Part shown: in pieces, positions 34,470 through 42,551 of the stretch
Layout of the letters: each line of letters starts with the position of its first letter
Position numbering within the stretch: position 1 is the stretch's first letter
Source of the DNA: an uncultured Candidatus Saccharibacteria bacterium
GTDB lineage: Bacteria > Patescibacteriota > Saccharimonadia > Saccharimonadales > Saccharimonadaceae
DNA length: 58,759 nucleotides
Direction: 5' to 3'
Assembly (NCBI GenBank): GCA_946408595.1
Contig: CAMJSX010000004.1
Coordinates: 1-58,759 of the forward strand
Made by a program: the position numbers and the translations under genes
Notes under the pieces: generated by a model
What the model was told of the DNA's origin: nothing
The model's input: the letters and a program-made list of their open reading frames with translations, nothing else
Databases searched by the model: none

Positions 34470-34538
34470 CTACCAGAGTGTTCCAGTGATGTCTTTGATC
34501 GTTATTGTCTGTGGCTCATTAAATGTACGATACGCCAT
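34470..34538 (-). CDS. Small ORF (22 residues) upstream of the SH3-like gene
   Basis: ATG at 34538 with AAGGAGG (34545-34551) six bases upstream. The peptide begins MAYRTFNEPQTI and ends TLW with TAG. It sits two bases before the GTG of the next gene. An SD this good on such a short frame argues that it is translated. A TGgTATAAT near 34619-34627 is a probable promoter for both. No family recognised. Confidence 0.5.
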   Translation of the reverse strand: MAYRTFNEPQTITIKDITGTLW

Positions 34539-34692
34539 ATATACCCTCCTTCTATGTAAAACAGAGGCATTTGTGATTGAAATTAGCGCTAAAGCACCTC
34601 ACAAACGCATATACTATTATTATACCACATATGTTTATTTTTGTCAATATTTGCAGGATTGTGATATAATGAAGAAAATAAGTGAGGTAAAT

Positions 34693-35670
34693 ATGGAAAA
34701 TACAGAATTCGATGTGTTCCTGTGGGCGAACGAAATTGATGAAATCAAAAACAACGTCTCGGCAGAGCTGTTTTTGTTTAATAAAAACTACACCCCATAT
34801 AAGATTAAGTATTCTGATAAGCTAACCGGGGCAGTAAAGTCGATGTTCATGCAAGAAGCCGTGCATTTTATCATCGAAGAGGCCGACAAGGGGCTAGAAT
34901 GCCGCGAATACGAGAAAGCCGACGGCGAGGAAAACGTAATTTATCGTACTTCCCTTTCTAAAGTTGGTCGTGCCGAAACCTTAATCCACCTGATTGAAAA
35001 TGAGTACAAAGATATCGATTATTTCTCAGAAAACGAATACGACTTCAAGAAAGTCAAAGGTATTATCGCCAAGTTTACCTATCCTGGTGAAGAAGGCATG
35101 AAGACCTTCTACATTGCGAAGTTGCTCCCAGCCTCTTCGGCACTCAAAGGTGCCACTTCTTGGGAGATTAACGGCGAATCATTCGAGCCATTCTCAGCAG
35201 AAATCGCCTTAAAAATGCCAGATGACAACCAAGTCGCCATTGTAGATGGCACAATTATTGTGTTCAACCAAGCTAAATTCGAAAACCTCTTCCAATATGA
35301 CTTCAAATCTCAAGTCATTGCCGAAGCCAAAGCCAAAGAATTGACCGAAAAATACAAACTGTCATTCGCAGAGGGCCTCACTCTCGATGCTTTGTTAGCA
35401 GATAAAAAACCTATCCTCAAAAAAGTCCAAGCAATGGATATCGCCGAAGAAATGCCACAAGATAAGCTCCTAGATTACGCCGACGAAATGCAGCTTGAAC
35501 TGATGACTGACGACGATGGCTCAATCATCATCATGGACGACAAAGACCTCACCATGTTTGTCAATTTACTCAACGAAGACTACTACATCTCCCCAGTTAA
35601 TGGCCGCAGATACGAAATCAAATCCAAAAAATTGCTCGGCGAGCCAGATGGTGAACCACCACGTGGTTAA
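34693..35670 (+). CDS. DUF4868 / KwaB-like protein
   Basis: The 325-residue product starts at ATG 34693 with GTGAGG eight bases upstream and a TATAAT near 34663. The pattern (an N-terminal mixed domain, KFTYPGEEGMKTFYIAKL, then VDGTIIVFNQAKFENLFQYDF followed by helices) fits DUF4868, the domain of KwaB in the Kiwa anti-phage system. In Kiwa, KwaB works with the membrane protein KwaA; no KwaA-like four-helix membrane gene is next to it. The neighbour 35667-36365 is a membrane protein but looks like PnuC and is convergent. So this is either a solitary KwaB-like protein or a household DUF4868 protein. By-eye call. Confidence 0.55.
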   Translation: MENTEFDVFLWANEIDEIKNNVSAELFLFNKNYTPYKIKYSDKLTGAVKSMFMQEAVHFIIEEADKGLECREYEKADGEENVIYRTSLSKVGRAETLIHLIENEYKDIDYFSENEYDFKKVKGIIAKFTYPGEEGMKTFYIAKLLPASSALKGATSWEINGESFEPFSAEIALKMPDDNQVAIVDGTIIVFNQAKFENLFQYDFKSQVIAEAKAKELTEKYKLSFAEGLTLDALLADKKPILKKVQAMDIAEEMPQDKLLDYADEMQLELMTDDDGSIIIMDDKDLTMFVNLLNEDYYISPVNGRRYEIKSKKLLGEPDGEPPRG

Positions 35671-36365
35671 CGTTTGGCCTTTTTCTTATTTAAAATTATA
35701 TTCCACTTAATGGCGCCATAGAGATTAATTATTAGATATCCGGTAGCACTCAGCAAGCGGATAGTAGCACCTGACCCACCTTCAAATTGGATAATTCCCC
35801 AGAGGATTACTGACAAAACACCGGAAATTACCCCTAACCACCAAGTCTCCCTAAACCTCAGCATCATCAAAATTGCAACGCAAATATCTATACAACAAAT
35901 CGTTGAATCTAAGAAAGCAAATTGCTGCATCGGTATCTTTGTTAAAAAATAACCCATGATAATACTGCCAAGGGTGCAAGCACCAGTTACTATGATTGAA
36001 ATTGAAGTGTTAAACTTTCTGATTTTGACATTTTTATCCAAATCTAAACTACGTCCCCATAAGAAAAATCCTACTATTTCCAGTGGTGCAAAAATAAAAA
36101 CATCCACGAAAAACGAACCGAATAGATTATTTTTAAGAGCAGCATAAGCCAAAAGCAACGCATTAATTGCCCCCAGAATATAATTTGATCTTCGTCTTAA
36201 GCTCGCAATATAACTAGCCAAAAGACCAGTCGAAAGAAGTGGCCAACCAATCAATAAGTCATTACTTAGAATTCCCAAAACCATCGGTACAAAAATACAG
36301 AGAAGAATTATTAGTATTTCTCCTTTTTTGAATTTTTGTGTTGGTTTTGTTTTTTGTTTTTTCAT
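35667..36365 (-). CDS. pnuC: PnuC-like nicotinamide riboside transporter
   Basis: A 232-residue polytopic membrane protein with about seven hydrophobic segments. FFVDVFIFAPLEIVGFFLWGR in the middle and GYLIINLYGAIKWN near the end resemble the PnuC family, which brings nicotinamide riboside into cells that cannot make NAD from scratch. That fits a host-dependent lifestyle. Its stop shares a TTAA with the convergent KwaB-like stop (4-base overlap). A TATAAT lies ten bases before the ATG, so it is nearly leaderless. Confidence 0.7.
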   Translation of the reverse strand: MKKQKTKPTQKFKKGEILIILLCIFVPMVLGILSNDLLIGWPLLSTGLLASYIASLRRRSNYILGAINALLLAYAALKNNLFGSFFVDVFIFAPLEIVGFFLWGRSLDLDKNVKIRKFNTSISIIVTGACTLGSIIMGYFLTKIPMQQFAFLDSTICCIDICVAILMMLRFRETWWLGVISGVLSVILWGIIQFEGGSGATIRLLSATGYLIINLYGAIKWNIILNKKKAKR

Positions 36366-36376
36366 AGTTTATTTAA

Positions 36377-36910
36377 TTATAATTCGAAATACGCACTTTC
36401 TACAATATTATATTCCCCAAGGGTCGCAAAAGTCTTCTTCAAATCTTCCCTAGCCTCTACAATAGAGTCTGTAGCGGTAAGATCGGACTCAATTTTGGCA
36501 TAAGCTTCACCTTCACGGCCATCAATTTCATCAAGATAAATCTTAGTACCTGCTCCCATCATTAATTCCTGACGACGACGAGAGACTTCACCAGCCGGTT
36601 TAAACCCAAGTTGCAGAATAATATTTACCGTATTTGCATAATCCTCAACTGGGGTAGTTTCAATAATATCAACACCAGAATCCTCTATGTGACGCTTCAA
36701 AATCAAACTATATTTTGGTGGTTCATCCACCGCCTTCATCTCTGTACGCATCACCAGGCGCGGTAAATTCATACCGCGTTTATAACCGCGGGGCACGTAA
36801 ACACGATCGTGCTGCCAATAAATTGCACCAAAATCTAAGTCGATTTCGCTTAGTTTATCTTCAAAACTATCGCGATTTGCCAATTTGCATTTCAAAATGA
36901 CTTTCTTCAT
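36377..36910 (-). CDS. CYTH domain protein
   Basis: A 177-residue CYTH-fold protein (class IV adenylate cyclase / thiamine-triphosphatase superfamily) that acts on polyphosphate-bearing substrates with divalent metal. Supporting stretches: LVMRTEMKAVDEPPKYSLILKR, TTPVEDYANTVNIILQLGFKP, RRRQELMM, KIYLDEIDGREGEAYAKIESDL. The N-terminal ExExK motif is replaced by VILKCKL, so catalytic metal binding may differ. Leaderless by its -10 spacing; the promoter lies over the recJ stop. Confidence 0.75.
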   Translation of the reverse strand: MKKVILKCKLANRDSFEDKLSEIDLDFGAIYWQHDRVYVPRGYKRGMNLPRLVMRTEMKAVDEPPKYSLILKRHIEDSGVDIIETTPVEDYANTVNIILQLGFKPAGEVSRRRQELMMGAGTKIYLDEIDGREGEAYAKIESDLTATDSIVEAREDLKKTFATLGEYNIVESAYFEL

Positions 36911-36925
36911 AACCTAATTATACCA
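36911..36925 (-). promoter_or_regulatory. Extended -10 promoter, leaderless CYTH gene
   Basis: Minus strand TGgTATAAT (hexamer 36917-36922), then TAGGTT, then ATG at 36910. Confidence 0.7.
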
Positions 36926-38534
36926 TAACTACGTCAATTAGGCGAGCCTCAACAGAGCGAGTACCATTCCACTCGTTCTCAACAGGTTTAATCAGGAAAT
37001 CATAGGTCTCGGTATTATCAAGATTAAACCAGGCCTCAGGGGCATAAAAAGCCACACATTTTAAGATTTTGCCGTCTTTCCCCCTTAAATCAATTCTTAA
37101 GTGTTGCCCCTGGTCACCCATTCGCCGAGTTTCCACGATTTCAGGGTCCTTAATACAGATTACCGGTTCCTCGTTCCCTGCCCCAAAAGGCTCAAGTAGT
37201 TTCAAGTCCTCAACCAGCTCAAGTGAAATGTCCCCCAAGTTTGTCGTTTCAAGTTCAGCATGGCTTTTAAAATAATTTTCTTGTTCAACGAGGTGAAGGC
37301 TTCTATAGTATTCGTTAATCTTTTCGCGGAATTCAAATAAACTTTTTTGTTCAAGTTTTACACCCGCCGCACCCGCGTGACCACCACCACTAATGATAAT
37401 ATTTTTAACAAAACTTAGTGCTTCTGAAAGGTTAAAATCACCGAAACTACGCCCCGAACCTTTCAAAATACCCCCGTCAATTTCCGTCAACACAAAGGCA
37501 GGTTTATGGAATTCTTCAACCAAACGACCAGCCACAATACCAAGAATCCCCTCGTGAAAATTGCCAGTTTCGATAATCACTGGTTCATTTTTTTGTTCGC
37601 GATGAGCAATTTCTTCAGTAGCGGCACGTTGTTCAAGCCGACGTTTTTTATTCAATTCTTCAAGTCTCGCCGCAATGGTAGTAGCCTCTGTATTAGCATT
37701 CGTGCGCAAGAGTTCTAGCGACAATTCAGCAGTCTCGAGACGACCGGCCGCATTCAGGCGTGGCCCAAGTTGAAAACCAATAGAATCAGAGGTAATTCGC
37801 TTCACGTTCGCCGTCCGCATAAGCTCTCTTAGACCTGGACGACGAGTTTTAGCTAGAACTTTGACGCCGAAATACCCTAAAATCCGGTTTTCACCAGTTA
37901 ACAGCATATTATCGCAAATCGTGCCAAGTAGCACCAAATCAAGCAACCATTTCTCTTGACCATCAACAATCAAACCACGCTTCACTAAAGCCTGAGCAGT
38001 CTTAAAAGCTACCCCCACACCAGCTAAATTTTGGAGTATTGGCGTCGGCTTATCTTGACGATGGGGATTAATCACGGCAACCGCTTCTGGCAAAGTGTCG
38101 GCACACTCATGATGGTCCATAATAATAGTATCAATAGATAGCGTATTCAATTCATCAATAATGGCATGGTTTTTAGAACCACAGTCTACTGTGATTACAA
38201 GGGTTATTTGGTTATTTTTGGCTCGTTCTATCAAACGCGGGCTCATACCATAACCATCAGCAAAACGATCCGGCAACATTATTTCGATATTTTCTGGATT
38301 AGCGCCAGCAAGAATCAAAGCCTGTTCCACCAGAGTGCTAGCAGTAACACCATCAACATCATAATCCCCGTAAATCAGAATTTTTTCGTGGTTATTAAGC
38401 GCTTTCTCGACACGAAATACCGCTTTATCCATATCATTTAATTCAAACGGATCGGCGAGATTCTCATATTTTGGATGCAAAAAAGCTTCGGAAAGATGTC
38501 GTTTTTCTACGAGTTGAGCAAATAATTTGTTCAT
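36918..38534 (-). CDS. recJ: Single-strand DNA exonuclease RecJ
   Basis: A 5'-3' ssDNA exonuclease for repair and recombination. The 538-residue DHH/DHHA1 protein has IYGDYDVDGVTAS near 55-66, VDCGSKNH, MDHHECADTLP near 140-150, and the C-terminal SGGGHAGAAG near 383-392, then the RecJ OB-fold part (about 430-538). Start ATG with AGAGGTG seven bases upstream. It is the second gene after a winged-helix regulator (12-base gap), likely one operon from the -10 box at 38860-38865. Confidence 0.94.
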   Translation of the reverse strand: MNKLFAQLVEKRHLSEAFLHPKYENLADPFELNDMDKAVFRVEKALNNHEKILIYGDYDVDGVTASTLVEQALILAGANPENIEIMLPDRFADGYGMSPRLIERAKNNQITLVITVDCGSKNHAIIDELNTLSIDTIIMDHHECADTLPEAVAVINPHRQDKPTPILQNLAGVGVAFKTAQALVKRGLIVDGQEKWLLDLVLLGTICDNMLLTGENRILGYFGVKVLAKTRRPGLRELMRTANVKRITSDSIGFQLGPRLNAAGRLETAELSLELLRTNANTEATTIAARLEELNKKRRLEQRAATEEIAHREQKNEPVIIETGNFHEGILGIVAGRLVEEFHKPAFVLTEIDGGILKGSGRSFGDFNLSEALSFVKNIIISGGGHAGAAGVKLEQKSLFEFREKINEYYRSLHLVEQENYFKSHAELETTNLGDISLELVEDLKLLEPFGAGNEEPVICIKDPEIVETRRMGDQGQHLRIDLRGKDGKILKCVAFYAPEAWFNLDNTETYDFLIKPVENEWNGTRSVEARLIDVVMV

Positions 38535-38546
38535 TTGGCACCTCTG

Positions 38547-38837
38547 TTAGCCAATTGTTTTTGAAGGTTTGCTGCCTTTTTGGCTTTTAATTACAATACT
38601 TTGGAGTTCTTTTAAAATCGGAAATTGTTTGTTAGTTTGATAAATTTTAGTGCGACCTTTTTTAGTGACAATTAGGAATTTGCCCTCAGCCATCCGCTCC
38701 AATTCCCTCTGAATATTACCCGGATCCTCTTTAATCAACTTAGCTAGACCTCTAACATGGGTTTTGAAATCAGGATATTTAGCAAAAACTACGATAATTT
38801 TACGCCGAACCCTTGATGTCACGAATAAATCTAACAT
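38547..38837 (-). CDS. Winged-helix DNA-binding protein
   Basis: A 96-residue predicted regulator. SRVRRKIIVVFAKYPDFKTHVRGLAKLI followed by PGNIQRELERMAEGKFLIV and KKGRTKIYQTN is the helix-turn-helix and beta-wing pattern of ArsR-like or nucleotidyltransferase-linked HTH proteins. No effector domain. SD GAGGAA precedes the ATG at 38837, and TGcTATAAT (hexamer 38860-38865) lies upstream. It is divergent from priA and begins the recJ unit. Confidence 0.75.
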   Translation of the reverse strand: MLDLFVTSRVRRKIIVVFAKYPDFKTHVRGLAKLIKEDPGNIQRELERMAEGKFLIVTKKGRTKIYQTNKQFPILKELQSIVIKSQKGSKPSKTIG

Positions 38838-38893
38838 ATTTCCTCACTTAGCTTTCTCTATTATAGCATAGTTTTTAGTATTTTTTACAACAA

Positions 38894-38908
38894 TGCTATA
38901 ATGATGAT
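38894..38908 (+). promoter_or_regulatory. Extended -10 promoter, leaderless priA
   Basis: TGcTATAAT (hexamer 38897-38902), then GATGAT, then ATG at 38909. Confidence 0.7.
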
Positions 38909-40834
38909 ATGTTTTACGAGGTGATACCGGTAGGTAAGGTGGAGACTTTGACCTATGATTTTGACGGTTCCCTGTTCCCTGGCCAAATTGTACTAGTGCC
39001 ACTTGGCAAAAAATCAGTCCCGGGCATAATTGTTAAAAAAGTTGCGCAACCGAATTTTAAAACCAAATCAATTTTAAAAATTTTGTATGCAAAACCACTG
39101 CCGAGCCATTTATTAAAAGCTGCCGAGTTCATCCATGAATATTATTTAGTACCAATTGGCCTGACTGCAAATCTTATCTTGCCAACAGGAGTAGAAAAGA
39201 AACGCCGAACAAAACCGAACAAAACCGAACAAAATAAAACAATCCCCAACCAAGCGAATATTCCCCTCAACCCCGCACAAAAAATGGCCCTAGAAGGCCT
39301 CCAGAAGGGCCTAGAAGGCACGAAACTGCTTTATGGCGTTACTGGTAGTGGTAAAACCAACATCTACCTCAAAATGGCTATTAATGCCTTTAAACAGCAA
39401 AAATCTACTATACTACTAGTGCCAGAAATCGCTCTCACCAGCCAATTGGTGCAAATTTTCCAAGAAATCTTTAAAAACAACGTAGTTTTAATCCATTCCA
39501 AACAGACTGAAGCCGAAAGACATTTGATTTTTGAACGTATTATAGAAGCTGAGGAGCCTTTAATCATTATTGGGCCACGTTCGGCGCTGTTCGCTCCCGT
39601 GCACAATTTAGAACTAATTATTGTTGACGAAGAACACGAAACTACTTATTACCAAGAGAATCCTCCTCGTTATTCAGCTATCCGAGTCGCCAGTTTTATC
39701 GCCACGGCCGTTAAAGGCCAGTGTATCCTCGGTTCAGCCACCCCAACGGTCACTGATTATTATATTGCTAAACAGAAAGACTCCCTGGTCACTCTAAAAG
39801 AGCGCGCTAAAAAAGAAGCCAAAAAAGCCAATATCAATATTATTGATCTCAAAAACCGAGAAGATTTCTCGAAAAACAAGTATTTTTCTAACCAAATGCT
39901 TGAGTCAATCAAGAAAAACCTAGAAGAAAAGCGCCAAACACTGATTTTCCATAACCGAAGAGGTTCGGCTCCCTTAACGATTTGCGAGCACTGCGGGCAC
40001 GAAATTACCTGTCCAAACTGCTTCTTGCCACTCACTTTGCACGCAGACACCTACGAACTAGTCTGTCATACCTGTGAACACCACGAAAAAGTACCCCTTT
40101 CCTGCCCTGAATGTGGCCATTTAGGCCTCGTTCACAAGGGTTTTGGCACCAAACTGCTCGAAAGCGAACTAAAAAAGCTCTTCCCTAAAGCAAGAGTCAA
40201 ACGTTTTGATGCCGACAACAAGAAGGGTGAAACCCTCGACGCAATCTATGAAGAAGTACGCGATGGAAAAGTAGACATCTTAGTAGGAACACAAGGGCTC
40301 GCCAAGGGGTTAGATTTGCCAAAACTCGCCACTGTAGGGGTGGTGCAAGCCGATGCCGGGCTCTCTTTACCAGATTACGCCGCCGAAGAACGAGTTTTTC
40401 AGCTTATTACCCAAGTGATCGGGCGCGTTGGACGCGGCCACCTCGATGCAGCCGAAGTTTTTATCCAGACTTTCCGCCCAGAGCATCCCGTTCTAAAATT
40501 CGCCACCGAAGAAAACTACGAAGAATTCGCTAAGTATCTCTTAAAACAGCGCCAAAAATCCGGCTTCCCACCTTATAAATATGTCGCAAAACTAGAACTT
40601 ACCATGAAAACTGAAGCCATCATCATCAAAAAAATGCGCGAAGTAGCCCAAAAACTACAACAAAACGCCAATTACCTAGTTTCCCCGCCTCAACCAGCCT
40701 TCCACGAACGCACTATCAAGGGTTACACCTGGGAAATGATTATCCGCTCCAAATCTAGAAAAGAACTCTTAGAAATGTGTTCTAGTCTAGACCAAAACTT
40801 CCGCCTCACCTTAGACCCGCCTAGCTTGCTATAG
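38909..40834 (+). CDS. priA: Primosomal helicase PriA
   Basis: Restarts stalled replication forks. The 641-residue protein has an N-terminal DNA-binding domain, a Lys/Thr/Asn-rich linker near 95-115 encoded by a repeated CCGAACAAAA, Walker A GVTGSGKT near 143-150, DEEH near 241 and GSATPT near 275. Two zinc-binding Cys clusters follow at about 353-410 (CEHCGHEITCPNC and CHTCEHHEKVPLSCPEC), then helicase motifs V-VI (GTQGLAKGLDLP, QVIGRVGRG). PriA-def-fmt is a common bacterial gene order and is kept here. Confidence 0.95.
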   Translation: MFYEVIPVGKVETLTYDFDGSLFPGQIVLVPLGKKSVPGIIVKKVAQPNFKTKSILKILYAKPLPSHLLKAAEFIHEYYLVPIGLTANLILPTGVEKKRRTKPNKTEQNKTIPNQANIPLNPAQKMALEGLQKGLEGTKLLYGVTGSGKTNIYLKMAINAFKQQKSTILLVPEIALTSQLVQIFQEIFKNNVVLIHSKQTEAERHLIFERIIEAEEPLIIIGPRSALFAPVHNLELIIVDEEHETTYYQENPPRYSAIRVASFIATAVKGQCILGSATPTVTDYYIAKQKDSLVTLKERAKKEAKKANINIIDLKNREDFSKNKYFSNQMLESIKKNLEEKRQTLIFHNRRGSAPLTICEHCGHEITCPNCFLPLTLHADTYELVCHTCEHHEKVPLSCPECGHLGLVHKGFGTKLLESELKKLFPKARVKRFDADNKKGETLDAIYEEVRDGKVDILVGTQGLAKGLDLPKLATVGVVQADAGLSLPDYAAEERVFQLITQVIGRVGRGHLDAAEVFIQTFRPEHPVLKFATEENYEEFAKYLLKQRQKSGFPPYKYVAKLELTMKTEAIIIKKMREVAQKLQQNANYLVSPPQPAFHERTIKGYTWEMIIRSKSRKELLEMCSSLDQNFRLTLDPPSLL

Positions 40835-40862
40835 AGCGGTCTTGACCTTACAGGGATAAATA

Positions 40863-40877
40863 TGCTATAATAAGCTT
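40863..40877 (+). promoter_or_regulatory. Extended -10 promoter, leaderless def
   Basis: TGcTATAAT (hexamer 40866-40871), then AAGCTT, then ATG at 40878. Confidence 0.7.
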
Positions 40878-41450
40878 ATGAAAATCATTACCACGCCGGA
40901 TCCGCGGCTCAGGGAGAAATCGGAAAAAGTTGGCAAAATTACGCCAGAAATACTAGACGTCATCGCAAAAATGCGTCAGCTTTCTCTTGATTGGGAAAAA
41001 GACCACCCCTATGAGCTCTCCGCAGCCATGGCGGCACCCCAAATGGGTGTTTTAAAGCGCATCATTATTATTCGCGACGATATGGAAGACAAGAAAAATG
41101 CCTCTTTTACTGCGCTAATTGACCCAGTAGTAATCAAAGCCGAAGGAAAAATCAAAAAAGATTATGAGGGGTGTTTATCTGTTCCTACGATTTACGGCAT
41201 GGTTCCCCGCGCTACAAAAGTGCGCGTAAAAGCCAAATTAGAGGATGGTACAGAGGTACGCATTAAGGCAACCGATGAGCTAGCCAGAACTTTGCTTCAC
41301 GAAATCGACCATCTAAACGGCATTTTATTCATTGACCACATTCGTGACGACAAGGACGCCTTCTATGAAATGAGTGACAGCGGTGATTTAGTACCAGTAG
41401 ATTATGATAAAAAGATTAAAAATAATCAAAAACTCTGGGGCGAGGAATAA
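40878..41450 (+). CDS. def: Peptide deformylase
   Basis: Removes the formyl group from new proteins. The 190-residue metalloenzyme shows the three family motifs: AAMAAPQMGV near 48-57 (motif I, with Met where Gly-Leu is usual), EGCLSVP near 96-102, and LLHEIDHLNG near 138-147 with the HExxH metal ligands. Seven bases separate it from fmt, so the enzymes that add and remove the formyl group are made together. Confidence 0.95.
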   Translation: MKIITTPDPRLREKSEKVGKITPEILDVIAKMRQLSLDWEKDHPYELSAAMAAPQMGVLKRIIIIRDDMEDKKNASFTALIDPVVIKAEGKIKKDYEGCLSVPTIYGMVPRATKVRVKAKLEDGTEVRIKATDELARTLLHEIDHLNGILFIDHIRDDKDAFYEMSDSGDLVPVDYDKKIKNNQKLWGEE

Positions 41451-41456
41451 TCTACA

Positions 41457-42233
41457 ATGGAAAAAGTCATCTTTTTTGGAAATGGCCCTCTGGCAGATTA
41501 TGCTCTAGAAGTGATTCAACGCTACTGCCAGGTGATTTTTCACGCCAGAGAAAAAGCTGATTTAGAAGAAGTAAAACTATTAAAACGCGAAAACCCTGAG
41601 GCTCATGGCGTTTTAGCCTCGTTTGGTGTAATGATTAAAAGCGATGTGCTAGATTTATTCGAACCAGAGGGTATTTTAAACGTACACCCCTCCCTGTTGC
41701 CACTTTATCGTGGCGCTTCCCCAATAGAGTCAGCAATTTTAGCTGGAAATACAGATTTTTCAGTATCAGTAATGAAACTCAAAAAAGCCATGGACGCCGG
41801 GCCGGTATATCACCAAGAAACTCTAAAAAATCTACCTCTAAACAAGCTTGAAATCTACAAAGCCCTCGCTGAAACAGGGGCAGAGTGGATTGTAAAGAAC
41901 TTAACGAAACTGCCAGAACCAACCCCACAAGATGACGAAAAAGCCACTTTCTGCGGTAAATTAGAAAAATCCATGGGTCCTTTAACTCCAGAAACAGATA
42001 CAGCAGAACAAACTTTTCGAAAAATCGTCGCCTACCAAGGCTTCCCGAAGCCAAAATTTACCTTCTACGGCCTTCCTTGCATCATTCTAGAGGCACATAT
42101 ACCAAAGCAAGGTGAGACAGCACTTCTTTCGATTCCCTGCGCTGACGGGCAACTAGTGGCCATTGACAGATTACAACCCGAAGGTCGCAAGGCAATGGAC
42201 ACCAAATCCTTCTTAAACGGCTACGCTAAATAA
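41457..42233 (+). CDS. fmt: Methionyl-tRNA formyltransferase (short form)
   Basis: Formylates initiator Met-tRNA. Only 258 residues against about 310-315 usually. The catalytic stretch NVHPSLLPLYRGASPIESAIL (near 77-97), then SVSVMKLKKAMDAGPVY, is intact. The N-terminal Rossmann part is trimmed (EKVIFFGNGPLADYAL), and the C-terminal tRNA-binding domain is short but present (FRKIVAYQGFPKPKFTFYG). The ATG follows the def stop by seven bases, and GAGGAA at the end of def may serve as SD. Its last eight bases overlap the convergent gene at 42226. Confidence 0.92.
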   Translation: MEKVIFFGNGPLADYALEVIQRYCQVIFHAREKADLEEVKLLKRENPEAHGVLASFGVMIKSDVLDLFEPEGILNVHPSLLPLYRGASPIESAILAGNTDFSVSVMKLKKAMDAGPVYHQETLKNLPLNKLEIYKALAETGAEWIVKNLTKLPEPTPQDDEKATFCGKLEKSMGPLTPETDTAEQTFRKIVAYQGFPKPKFTFYGLPCIILEAHIPKQGETALLSIPCADGQLVAIDRLQPEGRKAMDTKSFLNGYAK

Positions 42234-42513
42234 GTTTCGTACGATTTGCACGAATTTCAGACTTCATTTCTTCGATAGTACGCGTGACAATCTCGCGGTA
42301 ATCCGGGCGATTAATCTCTAACCATTCGGCAGCTTCGGCTTGATCAGTTATCTTATCAAATTCAGCTAATTGAACCTCTGTAAGTCCTCTAGATATACGC
42401 TCACCAATACGGATTTCTAATTCATTTTGTATGTAATCCAAAAACTTCTGCTTTTGGTCTTCCGGCATCGCCGAAAGCCCCATTTCTTGTAAAAAATTCT
42501 CATCAAACTTCAT
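42226..42513 (-). CDS. Small DUF5663-like helical protein
   Basis: A 95-residue, all-helical, acidic protein (LSAMPEDQKQKFLDYIQNELEIRIGERISRGL, then EVQLAEFDKI). The pattern resembles DUF5663 proteins frequent in CPR genomes; function unknown. A second protein of the same type lies at 53062-53367. Start ATG with AAGGAG seven bases upstream. Confidence 0.6.
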   Translation of the reverse strand: MKFDENFLQEMGLSAMPEDQKQKFLDYIQNELEIRIGERISRGLTEVQLAEFDKITDQAEAAEWLEINRPDYREIVTRTIEEMKSEIRANRTKLI

Positions 42514-42551
42514 CTTTACTCCTTATGCTTATTATAGCATATGAAATAAAA

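Noticed and set aside
35667-36365. KwaA partner of the KwaB-like gene
   Set aside because: About seven membrane segments and PnuC-like motifs, and it is convergent rather than co-operonic.
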